DNA of 41,051 nt, from the NCBI GenBank assembly GCA_046566065.1, contig JBKHXK010000022.1, forward strand, positions 1 through 41,051. The letters are read 5' to 3'. Each line of letters starts with the position of its first letter. Within the stretch, counting starts at the first letter, position 1. A program made the translations under genes and the position numbers. This document shows positions 24,607-31,787 of this stretch, piece after piece. Origin of the DNA: MB1-2 sp046566065. GTDB taxonomy: Bacteria > Actinomycetota > CADDZG01 > WHSQ01. A model generated the notes under the pieces. The model was not told the DNA's origin. It did no database searches and worked only from the letters and a program-made list of their open reading frames with translations.

Positions 24607-24642
24607 CAGCGAGCCTCAACTCCCCGACCGCTCGGTCAAGCG

Positions 24643-24658
24643 GCGAAAGAATATTCGC
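24643..24658. repeat. Inverted repeat in the leader of the FAS operon
   Basis: GCGAA (24643-24647) is repeated inverted as TTCGC (24654-24658), with the 8-bp palindrome GAATATTC (24649-24656) nested in it. A GACCG/CGGTC repeat (24626-24637) lies just upstream. Both fall in the 152-nt region 24607-24758 before the sigma factor, where a repressor or activator of the operon could bind. TTGACT at 24686-24691 could be a -35 box; no clear -10 follows at 17 nt. Confidence 0.35.
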
Positions 24659-24758
24659 GGTCGTAGCCACGAGCGCCGCCTAGTGTTGACTCCGCGGTCA
24701 AGGCACCGCCGGATTTCTCGCATAAGCGCGTAACGCGCGCGCCACCCTGTCTGTCTAC

Positions 24759-25436
24759 GTGTGTAGGTGGGCAGAGGGAGGCTCGATCCAGATCGCAGCT
24801 GAAGTGACGCGTTCGAGGAACAGCGCGACGGGGAACGCTCCGAGCGGGTACACAGACTCGGAGCTACAACGGTTCACCGATCTCTATCTGAGATATCGAG
24901 AACCGATCAAGCGATATCTGTCGCGCCGCACGAACGATGCAGCCACTGCAGATGACCTGACCGCGCAGGTCTTCCTGAAGGCCATGAACGGCGCGGACGG
25001 CTTCCGGGGAGAGGGCGCCTATCGGTCCTGGCTCTTCCAGATCGCACGTAACACCTTGATCAACTGGAGAGCAGAGAAGGCGCGGCTGCAGATCCCCGTG
25101 GAGGAGGTCCCGGACGAAGAAACCGTCGAGGACTCCCCAACAGTCGTAGCACTGGTTCGCGAGGAGCGTGACCTGCTGTTGGACGCAGTGGCCGATCTAC
25201 CCGAAGCGCAACAGGAGGTCGTCCGTCTCCGCTACTGGAGGGACCTCAGTATCGATGAGATCGCGCACCTGACAGGCAGGACCAGCGGTTCGATCCGAGC
25301 CCTGTTGCATCGGTCACGACGCACGATGGCACGACGGCTGAACGCGAAGGACATGAGCGTGATCCTCGGGGCGACCGGCGCGGCCGCGTCGCTCGCCATC
25401 TACTCCGCTCACAGACAGAGGAGGCGCCGGCGATGA
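24759..25436 (+). CDS. Sigma-70 family (ECF-like) sigma factor with hydrophobic C-terminal tail
   Basis: The protein of about 225 aa contains region 2 (YREPIKRYLSRRTNDAAT and YRSWLFQIARNTLINW) and region 4 (LPEAQQEVVRLRYWRDLSI, then the helix-turn-helix RTSGSIRALLHRSRRTMARRL). These define a two-domain sigma factor. After region 4 the protein has an extra hydrophobic stretch MSVILGATGAAASLAIYS (199-216) followed by RQRRRRR, which looks like a tail anchor. The start is uncertain: GTG 24759 gives the longest form, GTG 24804 a shorter one, and neither has a good ribosome site. The stop overlaps fabD (ATGA), so it leads the FAS operon. Confidence 0.85.
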   Translation: MCRWAEGGSIQIAAEVTRSRNSATGNAPSGYTDSELQRFTDLYLRYREPIKRYLSRRTNDAATADDLTAQVFLKAMNGADGFRGEGAYRSWLFQIARNTLINWRAEKARLQIPVEEVPDEETVEDSPTVVALVREERDLLLDAVADLPEAQQEVVRLRYWRDLSIDEIAHLTGRTSGSIRALLHRSRRTMARRLNAKDMSVILGATGAAASLAIYSAHRQRRRRR

Positions 25437-26299
25437 GGGCAGCGCTCTTCCCGGGGCAGGGGATCGAGGCCGGCGTCGTGCTGAAGGCTTTGGACCCGCT
25501 CCACCCGTTGACCGTGCAGGCCTCGGAGATGCTCGGCTACGACCTCAGGCGACGCGTCGAGCAAGCATCCCGCCGTCCGCGAGGGGTCATGCCCACCGCC
25601 CTGGCGCAGCCGGCGATCTTCGTGGCGGGACTGCTGTCTTTCGAGAAGACATCGGATCGCGGCGAGGGCTTCAGCCACGTCCTCGGACACAGTCTCGGCG
25701 AGTACACGGCTCTTGTGGCCGCCGGAGCGATGTCCTTTCGCCACGGTCTCGCTCTCGTCGCCACGCGCGGATCCGCGATGCAGAAAGTGGCGAGCCGGAC
25801 ACCCGGCGGGATGGCCGCCGTCATCGGTTTAGGTCTCCACGAGGTCGAGGGCCTGGCCGACGATGTTGGGGTCACCGTCGCGAACGACAACTCGTCCAAC
25901 CAGGTCGTGATCTCCGGGGAGCCTCCCGCTCTCGCGACCGCGGCCGCTGCGGTGCGCGATGCGGGCGGGCGTTGCGTGTTGCTACCGATCGAAGGAGCGT
26001 TCCACAGCGACGCCATGCGACCGGCGGCAGCGGCTCTCTCCCGCGCCCTCTTCACGATCGAGATACGCAACCCTTCGATCCCGGTGGTCTCGAATATCAC
26101 GGCGAAGCCCTACCGCTCCCCCGGCGAGATACGAAGGCTGCTCGAGCGGCAATTGACGGAGCGGGTGCGGTTCCGCGGATGCGTTCACTACCTCCAGCGC
26201 GTCGGTGTCCGTGACTTCATCGATATCGGGCCCGGCGATGTCGTTGGCCGGATCGCGGCAGCCGACGTCCGGTCGTCGCGGGAGCCGGTCGATGTCTGA
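25433..26299 (+). CDS. fabD: Malonyl-CoA:ACP transacylase
   Basis: The 288-aa enzyme loads malonyl from CoA onto ACP. Active-site Ser87 is in GHSLGEYTAL and His191 in GAFHSDAM; the N-terminal LFPGQGIE and the NDNSSNQVVISG segment are also in place. The length is close to the usual 300-310, slightly short in the first loop. Its start overlaps the sigma-factor stop by 4 nt and its end overlaps the biotinyl-like gene by 8 nt. Confidence 0.93.
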   Translation: MRAALFPGQGIEAGVVLKALDPLHPLTVQASEMLGYDLRRRVEQASRRPRGVMPTALAQPAIFVAGLLSFEKTSDRGEGFSHVLGHSLGEYTALVAAGAMSFRHGLALVATRGSAMQKVASRTPGGMAAVIGLGLHEVEGLADDVGVTVANDNSSNQVVISGEPPALATAAAAVRDAGGRCVLLPIEGAFHSDAMRPAAAALSRALFTIEIRNPSIPVVSNITAKPYRSPGEIRRLLERQLTERVRFRGCVHYLQRVGVRDFIDIGPGDVVGRIAAADVRSSREPVDV

Positions 26300-26570
26300 T
26301 CTAGACGAAGTGCGCATCAACCCGGAGTTCACCGTCATCCACGAGCGGCTGATCGTGTCGCCGGCCAAGGGGCGCTTCTTCCCCTCTCCGCCCGAGATCT
26401 TCACCACCGAAGGCGAGTGGGTGGAGGAAGGTCAGACGGTCGCAGAGATCCAGGCCGGCGTCGAGGTGCAACCCGTGATCTCTGCCTTCACGGGTTGGAT
26501 GATGGGCATGCTTGTCATCCCCGGTCAACCGGTGGCGGTGGGCGACCGCTTGTTCCGGATCAGGCCGTGA
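26292..26570 (+). CDS. Biotinyl/lipoyl-like carrier fold protein lacking the attachment lysine
   Basis: The 92-aa protein has the repeated-strand pattern of a biotinyl carrier domain: VSPAKGRFF, then TEGEWVEEGQTVAEIQ, then SAFTGWMMGMLVIPGQPVAVGDRLFRI. In carriers the turn is EAMKM with the modified Lys. Here the same turn reads QAGVE, with Val57 at the lysine position and Gly56 for Met. So it should not accept biotin or lipoate by the usual route. It lies between fabD and fabH with overlaps on both sides (8 and 4 nt), so it is made in step with the FAS enzymes. A scaffold or regulatory role around malonyl-CoA supply is inference. Confidence 0.78.
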   Translation: MSDLDEVRINPEFTVIHERLIVSPAKGRFFPSPPEIFTTEGEWVEEGQTVAEIQAGVEVQPVISAFTGWMMGMLVIPGQPVAVGDRLFRIRP

Positions 26571-27556
26571 TCGGGGCGAGGATCACCGGCGTCGGGGTCG
26601 CCCTCCCGGAACGCGATCTGACGAACTTCGAGGTAGGGCAGATGATCGGCCGCGACGCGGCATGGATCGAGGCCCGCACCGGGATCTCATCTCGCAGGAT
26701 CGCCGGCGAAGGAGAGACCACCGCCGGGCTAGGGATCGCGGCCGCCGAGCGTGCGCTGGATGCCGCGGGGCTGTCGGGCGACCAGATCGACGTGATCATC
26801 TGCGCAACGGTTACCTCAGACCTCCGCTTTCCGGCGACCGCTTGTCTGATCCAGGCTGCGCTCGACAGTCGCGCCGCGGCGTTCGACCTGAACGCCGGAT
26901 GCTCCGGATTCCTGTATGCCCTTGCCCAGGCGGACGCAGCCGTGCGCTCGGGAATGGCGCGACGGGTCCTCGTCGTCGGAGCGGAGGTGCTCTCGCGGAT
27001 CACCGACGCGAACGATCCCGGTACGTCGATCCTCTTCGGCGACGGTGCCGGGGCCGTTGTGGTCGAGGTCGCGGGGAACGGACGCTCACTCGGACCCTTC
27101 CTGCTGTTCTCCGACGGCAGCAACCCCGGTCTGTTGTTCGTGGACGACGCAACCGACACGATGAGGATGAATGGTCGGGAGGTCTATCGGGCCGCGGTCG
27201 CTGGGATGACGGACTCGGTCCGACGCCTGTTCGTCTCGACCGGGATCGGACCGGACGACGTTGATCTGGTGATCGCACATCAAGCGAACGGTCGGATCCT
27301 CGCGGCCGTAGGCGACCGCCTCGGGCTCCCTCCGGGAAAGATGTTCTCGAACATCGCCCGGCACGGGAACACATCCTCGGCCTCGATACCCATCGCACTC
27401 GCCGAAGCAGCTGAAACCGGGGTGCTCGAGGACGGAGACCTGGTGGTGCTCGTGGCCTTCGGCGCCGGCTTCGTCTGGGGGGCCGGGCTGATTCCCTGGG
27501 GACCGTCAGGGGTCGCTCCCCACGAAGCCACGGCCAAGGAGCGTGTTCGTGCCTGA
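26567..27556 (+). CDS. fabH: 3-oxoacyl-ACP synthase III (KAS III)
   Basis: The 329-aa thiolase-fold enzyme starts fatty-acid synthesis by joining acyl-CoA to malonyl-ACP. The catalytic triad is Cys112 (NAGCSGF), His238 (AHQANGRI) and Asn268 (RHGNTSSAS), at spacing close to that of E. coli FabH. GDGAGAVVVE and GVALPERDLTN are also typical. The GTG start overlaps the stop of the biotinyl-like gene (GTGA). A short extra C-terminal tail (GVAPHEATAKERVRA) overlaps the fabG start. Primer choice (acetyl or branched acyl-CoA) cannot be read. Confidence 0.95.
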   Translation: MIGARITGVGVALPERDLTNFEVGQMIGRDAAWIEARTGISSRRIAGEGETTAGLGIAAAERALDAAGLSGDQIDVIICATVTSDLRFPATACLIQAALDSRAAAFDLNAGCSGFLYALAQADAAVRSGMARRVLVVGAEVLSRITDANDPGTSILFGDGAGAVVVEVAGNGRSLGPFLLFSDGSNPGLLFVDDATDTMRMNGREVYRAAVAGMTDSVRRLFVSTGIGPDDVDLVIAHQANGRILAAVGDRLGLPPGKMFSNIARHGNTSSASIPIALAEAAETGVLEDGDLVVLVAFGAGFVWGAGLIPWGPSGVAPHEATAKERVRA

Positions 27557-28286
27557 GAGGGTCGCGCTCGTCACGGGCGGATCGCGAGGCATCGGGAGGG
27601 CGACCTCCCTGGCGCTGGCCCGGCGCGGATTCGCAGTCGCCGTGAACTATCGCACGGATGCAGAGGAGGCCAAAGAGACCCTTCGCGCGATCGAGATGAT
27701 CGGAGCCGAGGGCATGGTCGTGGAAGCCGATGTCCGAGACTCCGACGAGGTCGAGACGATGTTCGCTCGCGTCGAGGATTCGTTGGGACACCTCGGTGTA
27801 CTGGTGAACAACGCCGGCGTACGAGCCGACGCGCTGGGGGCCCGGATGAGCCTCGACCAGTGGCGGTCGGTGCTGGACACGAATCTGACTGGCGCCTTCG
27901 TATGCACCAAGAGAGCGCTGCGAGCCATGGTCCGCGAGAGTTGGGGCCGCATCGTCAACGTCGCCTCGGTCGCCGCGATGCGGGGCAGTCCCGGGCAGGC
28001 GAACTACAGCGCGGCGAAAGCGGGCTTGATTGGGCTCACCCGATCGCTTGCCCGCGAGGTGGCCCGCAAGAACGTAACCGTGAACGCGGTCGCCCCAGGC
28101 TTGATCCATACGGATCTGACGGGCTCTCTCACACCCGAACAACGGGAACGCCTCATCGACCAGATCCCCATGGGACGTGCGGGTACCGCGGAGGAGATCG
28201 CGGAAGTGGTGGCCTTTCTCACCTCGGAGGAGGCGGCCTACATCACGGGAGCAGTTGTCGTAGCAGATGGCGGCATGACCGCATGA
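27549..28286 (+). CDS. fabG: 3-oxoacyl-ACP reductase
   Basis: The 245-aa classical SDR reduces 3-oxoacyl-ACP with NADPH. TGGSRGIG binds the nucleotide, NNAG follows, and the catalytic Ser140 (NVASVAAM), Tyr153 and Lys157 (NYSAAKAG) are all in place. GTG 27549 is preferred to GTG 27543 because AAGGAG (27536-27541) is 7 nt before it. The start overlaps the end of fabH by 8 nt. The C-terminal ADGGMTA is standard for FabG. Confidence 0.94.
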   Translation: MPERVALVTGGSRGIGRATSLALARRGFAVAVNYRTDAEEAKETLRAIEMIGAEGMVVEADVRDSDEVETMFARVEDSLGHLGVLVNNAGVRADALGARMSLDQWRSVLDTNLTGAFVCTKRALRAMVRESWGRIVNVASVAAMRGSPGQANYSAAKAGLIGLTRSLAREVARKNVTVNAVAPGLIHTDLTGSLTPEQRERLIDQIPMGRAGTAEEIAEVVAFLTSEEAAYITGAVVVADGGMTA

Positions 28287-28302
28287 CGGAAGGAGACGAG
28301 AG

Positions 28303-28554
28303 ATGACCGAACGAGACGAGATCCTCGCGGCCGTGAAGGAGCACCTGGAAGGGAGAGGTCTGGACGGCGACAAGATCACGATGGACGCCGAGTTGCTGAG
28401 AGACCTCGATCTGGACTCCCTGGACACGATGGAGCTGACCCTCGGGATGGAGGAGCGCTTCGAGATCGAGATACCCGACGGAGACCTCGAGGACCTGGTG
28501 ACGGTTGGCGACGCAGTAGGTCTGATCGAGAAGATGCGCACGGTCAACGCATGA
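28303..28554 (+). CDS. acpP: Acyl carrier protein
   Basis: The 83-aa acidic four-helix protein carries the growing acyl chain on a phosphopantetheine arm. The attachment site is Ser39 in DLDSLDTMEL, and the protein has the usual helix II recognition residues after it. An AGGAG-rich sequence lies just before ATG and gives this gene the clearest ribosome site in the operon, fitting the need for high ACP levels. Its stop overlaps fabF (ATGA). Confidence 0.96.
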   Translation: MTERDEILAAVKEHLEGRGLDGDKITMDAELLRDLDLDSLDTMELTLGMEERFEIEIPDGDLEDLVTVGDAVGLIEKMRTVNA

Positions 28555-29780
28555 ACGACGTTGTGATCACAGGGCTCGGACTCGTCACCCCGATAGGGAT
28601 CGGAACCGAACCGTTCTGGGACGCTCTGGTCGAAGGCAGATCTGGAGCCGGACGGCTGTCTCGCTTCGACCCCGCCGAGCACCCGGTGAAGATCGCGGCC
28701 GAGGTTTCCGACTTCGACCCCACCCTGTGGATGGAGCCGCGCGAGGCAGCGCGCACGGATCGTTTCTGCCAGATGGGTGTCGCTGCGTCGTGTCTGGCGT
28801 GGGCGGAGGCCGGACTCGACGGCTACGGGAACGGCGAACGGATCGGGGTGATCGTCGGCTCCGGGATCGGTGGTCTCTCGACCATCGAAGAGCAGCACAG
28901 CGCGTTCCAACGGGGAGGAGCGCGCCGGGTCAGCCCCTTCATGGTGCCCCGATTGATGCCGAACGCAGCAGCCGCGGCCATCGCGATGCGCTTCGGACTC
29001 ACGGGCGTGAACTACTCGGTCTCCTCCGCCTGCGCCACGGGCGCGCATGCGATCGGCGAAGCGTTAGAAGTGCTGAGAGCGGGTCGTGCCGACGTGATGA
29101 TCGCGGGCGGGTGCGAGGCCGCGCTTACCCCGCTTGCGGTCTCGGCTTTCGCCCGGATGGGAGCACTGTCCACGCGCAACGACGAACCGGAGGCCGCCAG
29201 CAGGCCGTTCGATCGCGGGAGGGACGGGTTCGTGTTCGGGGAGGGGGCGGGGGTGCTCGTCCTCGAGCGGGCAGGGCATGCCGCGGCTCGAGGAGCGAGG
29301 CCGATCGCCCGGCTCACCGGGTACGGAGCGAGCTGTGATGCCTTCCACGTGACCCAACCGGATCCGGAGGGGGCCGGCGCCACCAAGGCGATGCTCGCGG
29401 CCTTGCGAGACGCGCGTCGGCTTCCCAGCGACGTCGATTACATCAACGCTCATGGGACCTCCACGCCCTACAACGACCGGATCGAGACGGCCGCCATCAA
29501 GCAAGCCTTGGGGAACGAGGCGAAACGGATCCCGGTCACATCGACGAAATCGCAGACCGGTCATCTCCTGGGCGCGGCCGGGGCCGTGGAGGCCGCTGCC
29601 TCAGCATTGATCCTTCAACGCGACACGATCCCCGCCACGATCAACCTGCAGGAGGCCGACCCCGACTGCGACCTCGACTACGTATCGGATGGGGTCCGGA
29701 ACGAGATCGTGAACGTGGCGCTGTCCAACTCCTTCGGTTTCGGAGGACAGAACGCATGCCTCGTTCTGGAGGCGATCTGA
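28551..29780 (+). CDS. fabF: 3-oxoacyl-ACP synthase II (KAS II)
   Basis: The 409-aa condensing enzyme extends acyl-ACP with malonyl-ACP. The Cys-His-His triad is Cys161 (SSACATGAH), His301 (NAHGTSTPYND) and His338 (KSQTGHLLGAAG). GRDGFVFGEGAGVLVLE and the final NSFGFGGQNACLVLE are canonical. It overlaps acpP by 4 nt and fabL by 1 nt. It is the only KAS I/II gene in the operon. Confidence 0.96.
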   Translation: MNDVVITGLGLVTPIGIGTEPFWDALVEGRSGAGRLSRFDPAEHPVKIAAEVSDFDPTLWMEPREAARTDRFCQMGVAASCLAWAEAGLDGYGNGERIGVIVGSGIGGLSTIEEQHSAFQRGGARRVSPFMVPRLMPNAAAAAIAMRFGLTGVNYSVSSACATGAHAIGEALEVLRAGRADVMIAGGCEAALTPLAVSAFARMGALSTRNDEPEAASRPFDRGRDGFVFGEGAGVLVLERAGHAAARGARPIARLTGYGASCDAFHVTQPDPEGAGATKAMLAALRDARRLPSDVDYINAHGTSTPYNDRIETAAIKQALGNEAKRIPVTSTKSQTGHLLGAAGAVEAAASALILQRDTIPATINLQEADPDCDLDYVSDGVRNEIVNVALSNSFGFGGQNACLVLEAI

Positions 29781-30532
29781 TGGAACGTGACCTCGAGGGG
29801 AAGGTAGCGCTGGTAACGGGTGGAGGCCGAGGGATCGGCCGCGCCATCTCGCTGGAACTAGCCGGGCGAGGCGCCAACCTCGTCGTGGCCTACCTTCGCA
29901 ACAGATCTGCGGCCGAGGAGACCTGCTACGTAGCAGAGGGGCACGCGGTCAAAGCGATCGCGATCCGAGCCAATGTCGGAGACGAAGCGCAGGTCGAAAA
30001 GTTGTTCGGAGTCATCGAAGAAACCTTCGGTCGGCTGGATGTCTTCGTGTCGAGCGCGGCAACCGGTGTCATCCGAGGTCTGAACGACTTGGACTCGAAG
30101 GCATGGTCGTGGACGATGGATGCCAACGCACGCGCCCTGTTGTTGGGAACACGTCACGCACGCCGCTTGATGCCCTCTGGAGGCCGCATCATCGCCCTGT
30201 CCAGCTTGGGATCATCACGTGTGCTTCCCGGCTATGCCGTGGTCGGCGCGTCTAAGGCGGCCGTGGAGACTCTGGTCCGCTACATCGCTGTCGAGTGCGG
30301 ACCGGCGGGGATCACCGCCAACGTGGTGTCGCCCGGGGTGGTCGACACCACTGCCCTCACGCACTTCCCGATGCGCGAGGAGATGCTGACCCAAGGCCGG
30401 GCGAACCCTGTCGGACGTTTAGTAACACCAGAGGATGTAGCCCAAGCCGTGTCGTTCCTCGTTTCGCCGGGAGCGTCCATGATCAATGGTCAGGTGCTCG
30501 TCGTCGACGGCGGAGCCGGGGTCATGGCATGA
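29780..30532 (+). CDS. fabL: Enoyl-ACP reductase, FabL type
   Basis: The 250-aa SDR-fold enzyme is the likely enoyl reductase. Unlike FabG it has Tyr152 and Lys159 separated by six residues (YAVVGASKAAVETLVRY), the Y-x6-K signature of enoyl reductases. The segments VSPGVVDTTALTHFPMREEML and PVGRLVTPEDVAQAVSFLVS match Bacillus FabL closely in pattern. The nucleotide motif TGGGRGIG is the SDR form rather than the FabI form. FabL-type enzymes are less sensitive to triclosan. ATG overlaps the fabF stop (TGATG) with GGAGG 7 nt upstream. Confidence 0.85.
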   Translation: MERDLEGKVALVTGGGRGIGRAISLELAGRGANLVVAYLRNRSAAEETCYVAEGHAVKAIAIRANVGDEAQVEKLFGVIEETFGRLDVFVSSAATGVIRGLNDLDSKAWSWTMDANARALLLGTRHARRLMPSGGRIIALSSLGSSRVLPGYAVVGASKAAVETLVRYIAVECGPAGITANVVSPGVVDTTALTHFPMREEMLTQGRANPVGRLVTPEDVAQAVSFLVSPGASMINGQVLVVDGGAGVMA

Positions 30533-31089
30533 CGGTGGGGATAGACATCACCAGCATCCCTAGATTCCGTGACGTCATGGCGCGCTATCCCGCCGCGGAG
30601 CAACGTTTCTTCACCGACGCCGAGCGGCTTCACTGCCGCAGCCACCCCGATCCAGTGATCCACTTCGCCGGAACGTTCGCGGCCAAGGAGGCGGTGGTCA
30701 AAGCGTTGGGACTCGGTCCCGTGCGAGCTTGGGCGCGCAGGATAGAGATCACCCGAGACGACACCGGCGCCCCCGGAGCGCGCATCCTCGGACGCGACTT
30801 CGAACATGCGATCACCCTGTCGATCTCTCACGACGGAGATGCTGCAGTGGCAGTCGCGATCCGAACGCCGGCCCTCGGAGGCGGAGTCGGCACAACCCGG
30901 ACAGCTTCCTTCGTGAGAAACAAGCGGGCGGCCCTCTCCGGGTCGTCGGCCTCGCCCAAGGGAGCCGGGGTCGGCACGAACCATGATCTCCGCAGGTTCC
31001 TCGGCCCCCACAAGCCCCCCGGCGACCCATCCAACGCTCCCGGTCTGACGGCGTTGTCCGACTGCACCCGAGGCTCGGACTTCCCCTAG
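30529..31089 (+). CDS. acpS: Holo-ACP synthase with C-terminal extension
   Basis: The enzyme transfers phosphopantetheine from CoA to Ser39 of the operon's ACP. The AcpS marks are GIDITSIPRF with Asp6 as Mg2+ ligand, FAGTFAAKEAVVKALG with Glu54, and LSISHDGDAAVAVA. The catalytic unit ends near residue 114. A further tail of about 72 residues (Gly, Arg, Ser and Pro rich, apparently disordered) makes 186 aa, where 120-130 is usual. The tail has no motif; it may be a lost stop codon or real. ATG overlaps the fabL stop (ATGA). Confidence 0.85.
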   Translation: MTVGIDITSIPRFRDVMARYPAAEQRFFTDAERLHCRSHPDPVIHFAGTFAAKEAVVKALGLGPVRAWARRIEITRDDTGAPGARILGRDFEHAITLSISHDGDAAVAVAIRTPALGGGVGTTRTASFVRNKRAALSGSSASPKGAGVGTNHDLRRFLGPHKPPGDPSNAPGLTALSDCTRGSDFP

Positions 31090-31104
31090 GTCCCCGCGGG
31101 TGGA

Positions 31105-31758
31105 TCAGCCGGCCGTGTACACATCCAACCGGCGGGTGACCTCTAGAGCCCTTCGCTCGAGCTCCTCGTAGTCGCCGTCCGCGGCGATGTCGGGGTCGAA
31201 GATCGAGTTGGCGAAACCGACCAGCTCGGCCCCCGCGTCTAGATAACCCAGGTAGTTCTCGGCGGTGAGGCCGCCGGTCACCAGGATCGGCGTGCCGTTC
31301 AGAGGGCCGAGGACATCGGCGATGTAGTCCGGGCCACCCAGGCTCTCGCCGGGAAAGACCTTCACCCAGTCCGCCCCCGCCTGGCGAGCGTGGAAGATCT
31401 CCGTCGGGGTCGACGCGCCCATGCAGACGGGGATCGAGAGCTCGTGAGCGGCCTCGACCACCTCCGGCAGCACCACCGGCGTGACGACGAACTCGGCCCC
31501 CGCGTCGTAGGCCTCTTTCACCTGCTCCGGAGCGAGGATCGTCCCGGCCCCTACGATCGAGTCCCCTCTCCGGGCCAGCTCGACAAGCGCGTCCGTCGCG
31601 TTCGGCGTGTTCATCGTGACCTCGAGGGCCGCGAACCCGGCCCGTGCGGCGGCGGCCGCCGCTTCGACGGCATGTTCGGCCTTGCGCGTGCGGAAGATCG
31701 CGATCACGGTCGCATCGCGCAGACGTTCGACGCGGGATGCGAAGAGTTTGGGATTCAT
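31105..31758 (-). CDS. eda: KDPG/KHG-type aldolase
   Basis: The 217-aa class I aldolase should cleave 2-keto-3-deoxy-6-phosphogluconate or 4-hydroxy-2-oxoglutarate to pyruvate. The Schiff-base Lys133 is in DWVKVFPG and the base Glu46 in LEVTMNTP; GAGTIL and TGGL complete the site. In the E. coli enzyme the position of Asn50 is Arg, so specificity may differ (several bacterial Eda forms vary here). The start ATG 31758 has TAGCCT 9 nt upstream. No Entner-Doudoroff dehydratase gene is in the window. Confidence 0.88.
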   Translation of the reverse strand: MNPKLFASRVERLRDATVIAIFRTRKAEHAVEAAAAAARAGFAALEVTMNTPNATDALVELARRGDSIVGAGTILAPEQVKEAYDAGAEFVVTPVVLPEVVEAAHELSIPVCMGASTPTEIFHARQAGADWVKVFPGESLGGPDYIADVLGPLNGTPILVTGGLTAENYLGYLDAGAELVGFANSIFDPDIAADGDYEELERRALEVTRRLDVYTAG

Positions 31759-31767
31759 GGTTCACAG

Positions 31768-31773
31768 AGGCTA
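31768..31773 (-). promoter_or_regulatory. Candidate -10 box (TAGCCT) for eda
   Basis: On the minus strand TAGCCT lies 9 nt before the eda ATG, leaving at most a 2-3 nt leader. It sits in the 29-bp gap after sbcC, so eda can be transcribed apart from the repair operon. Confidence 0.35.
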
Positions 31774-31787
31774 CCCGAGCCAGCGCG

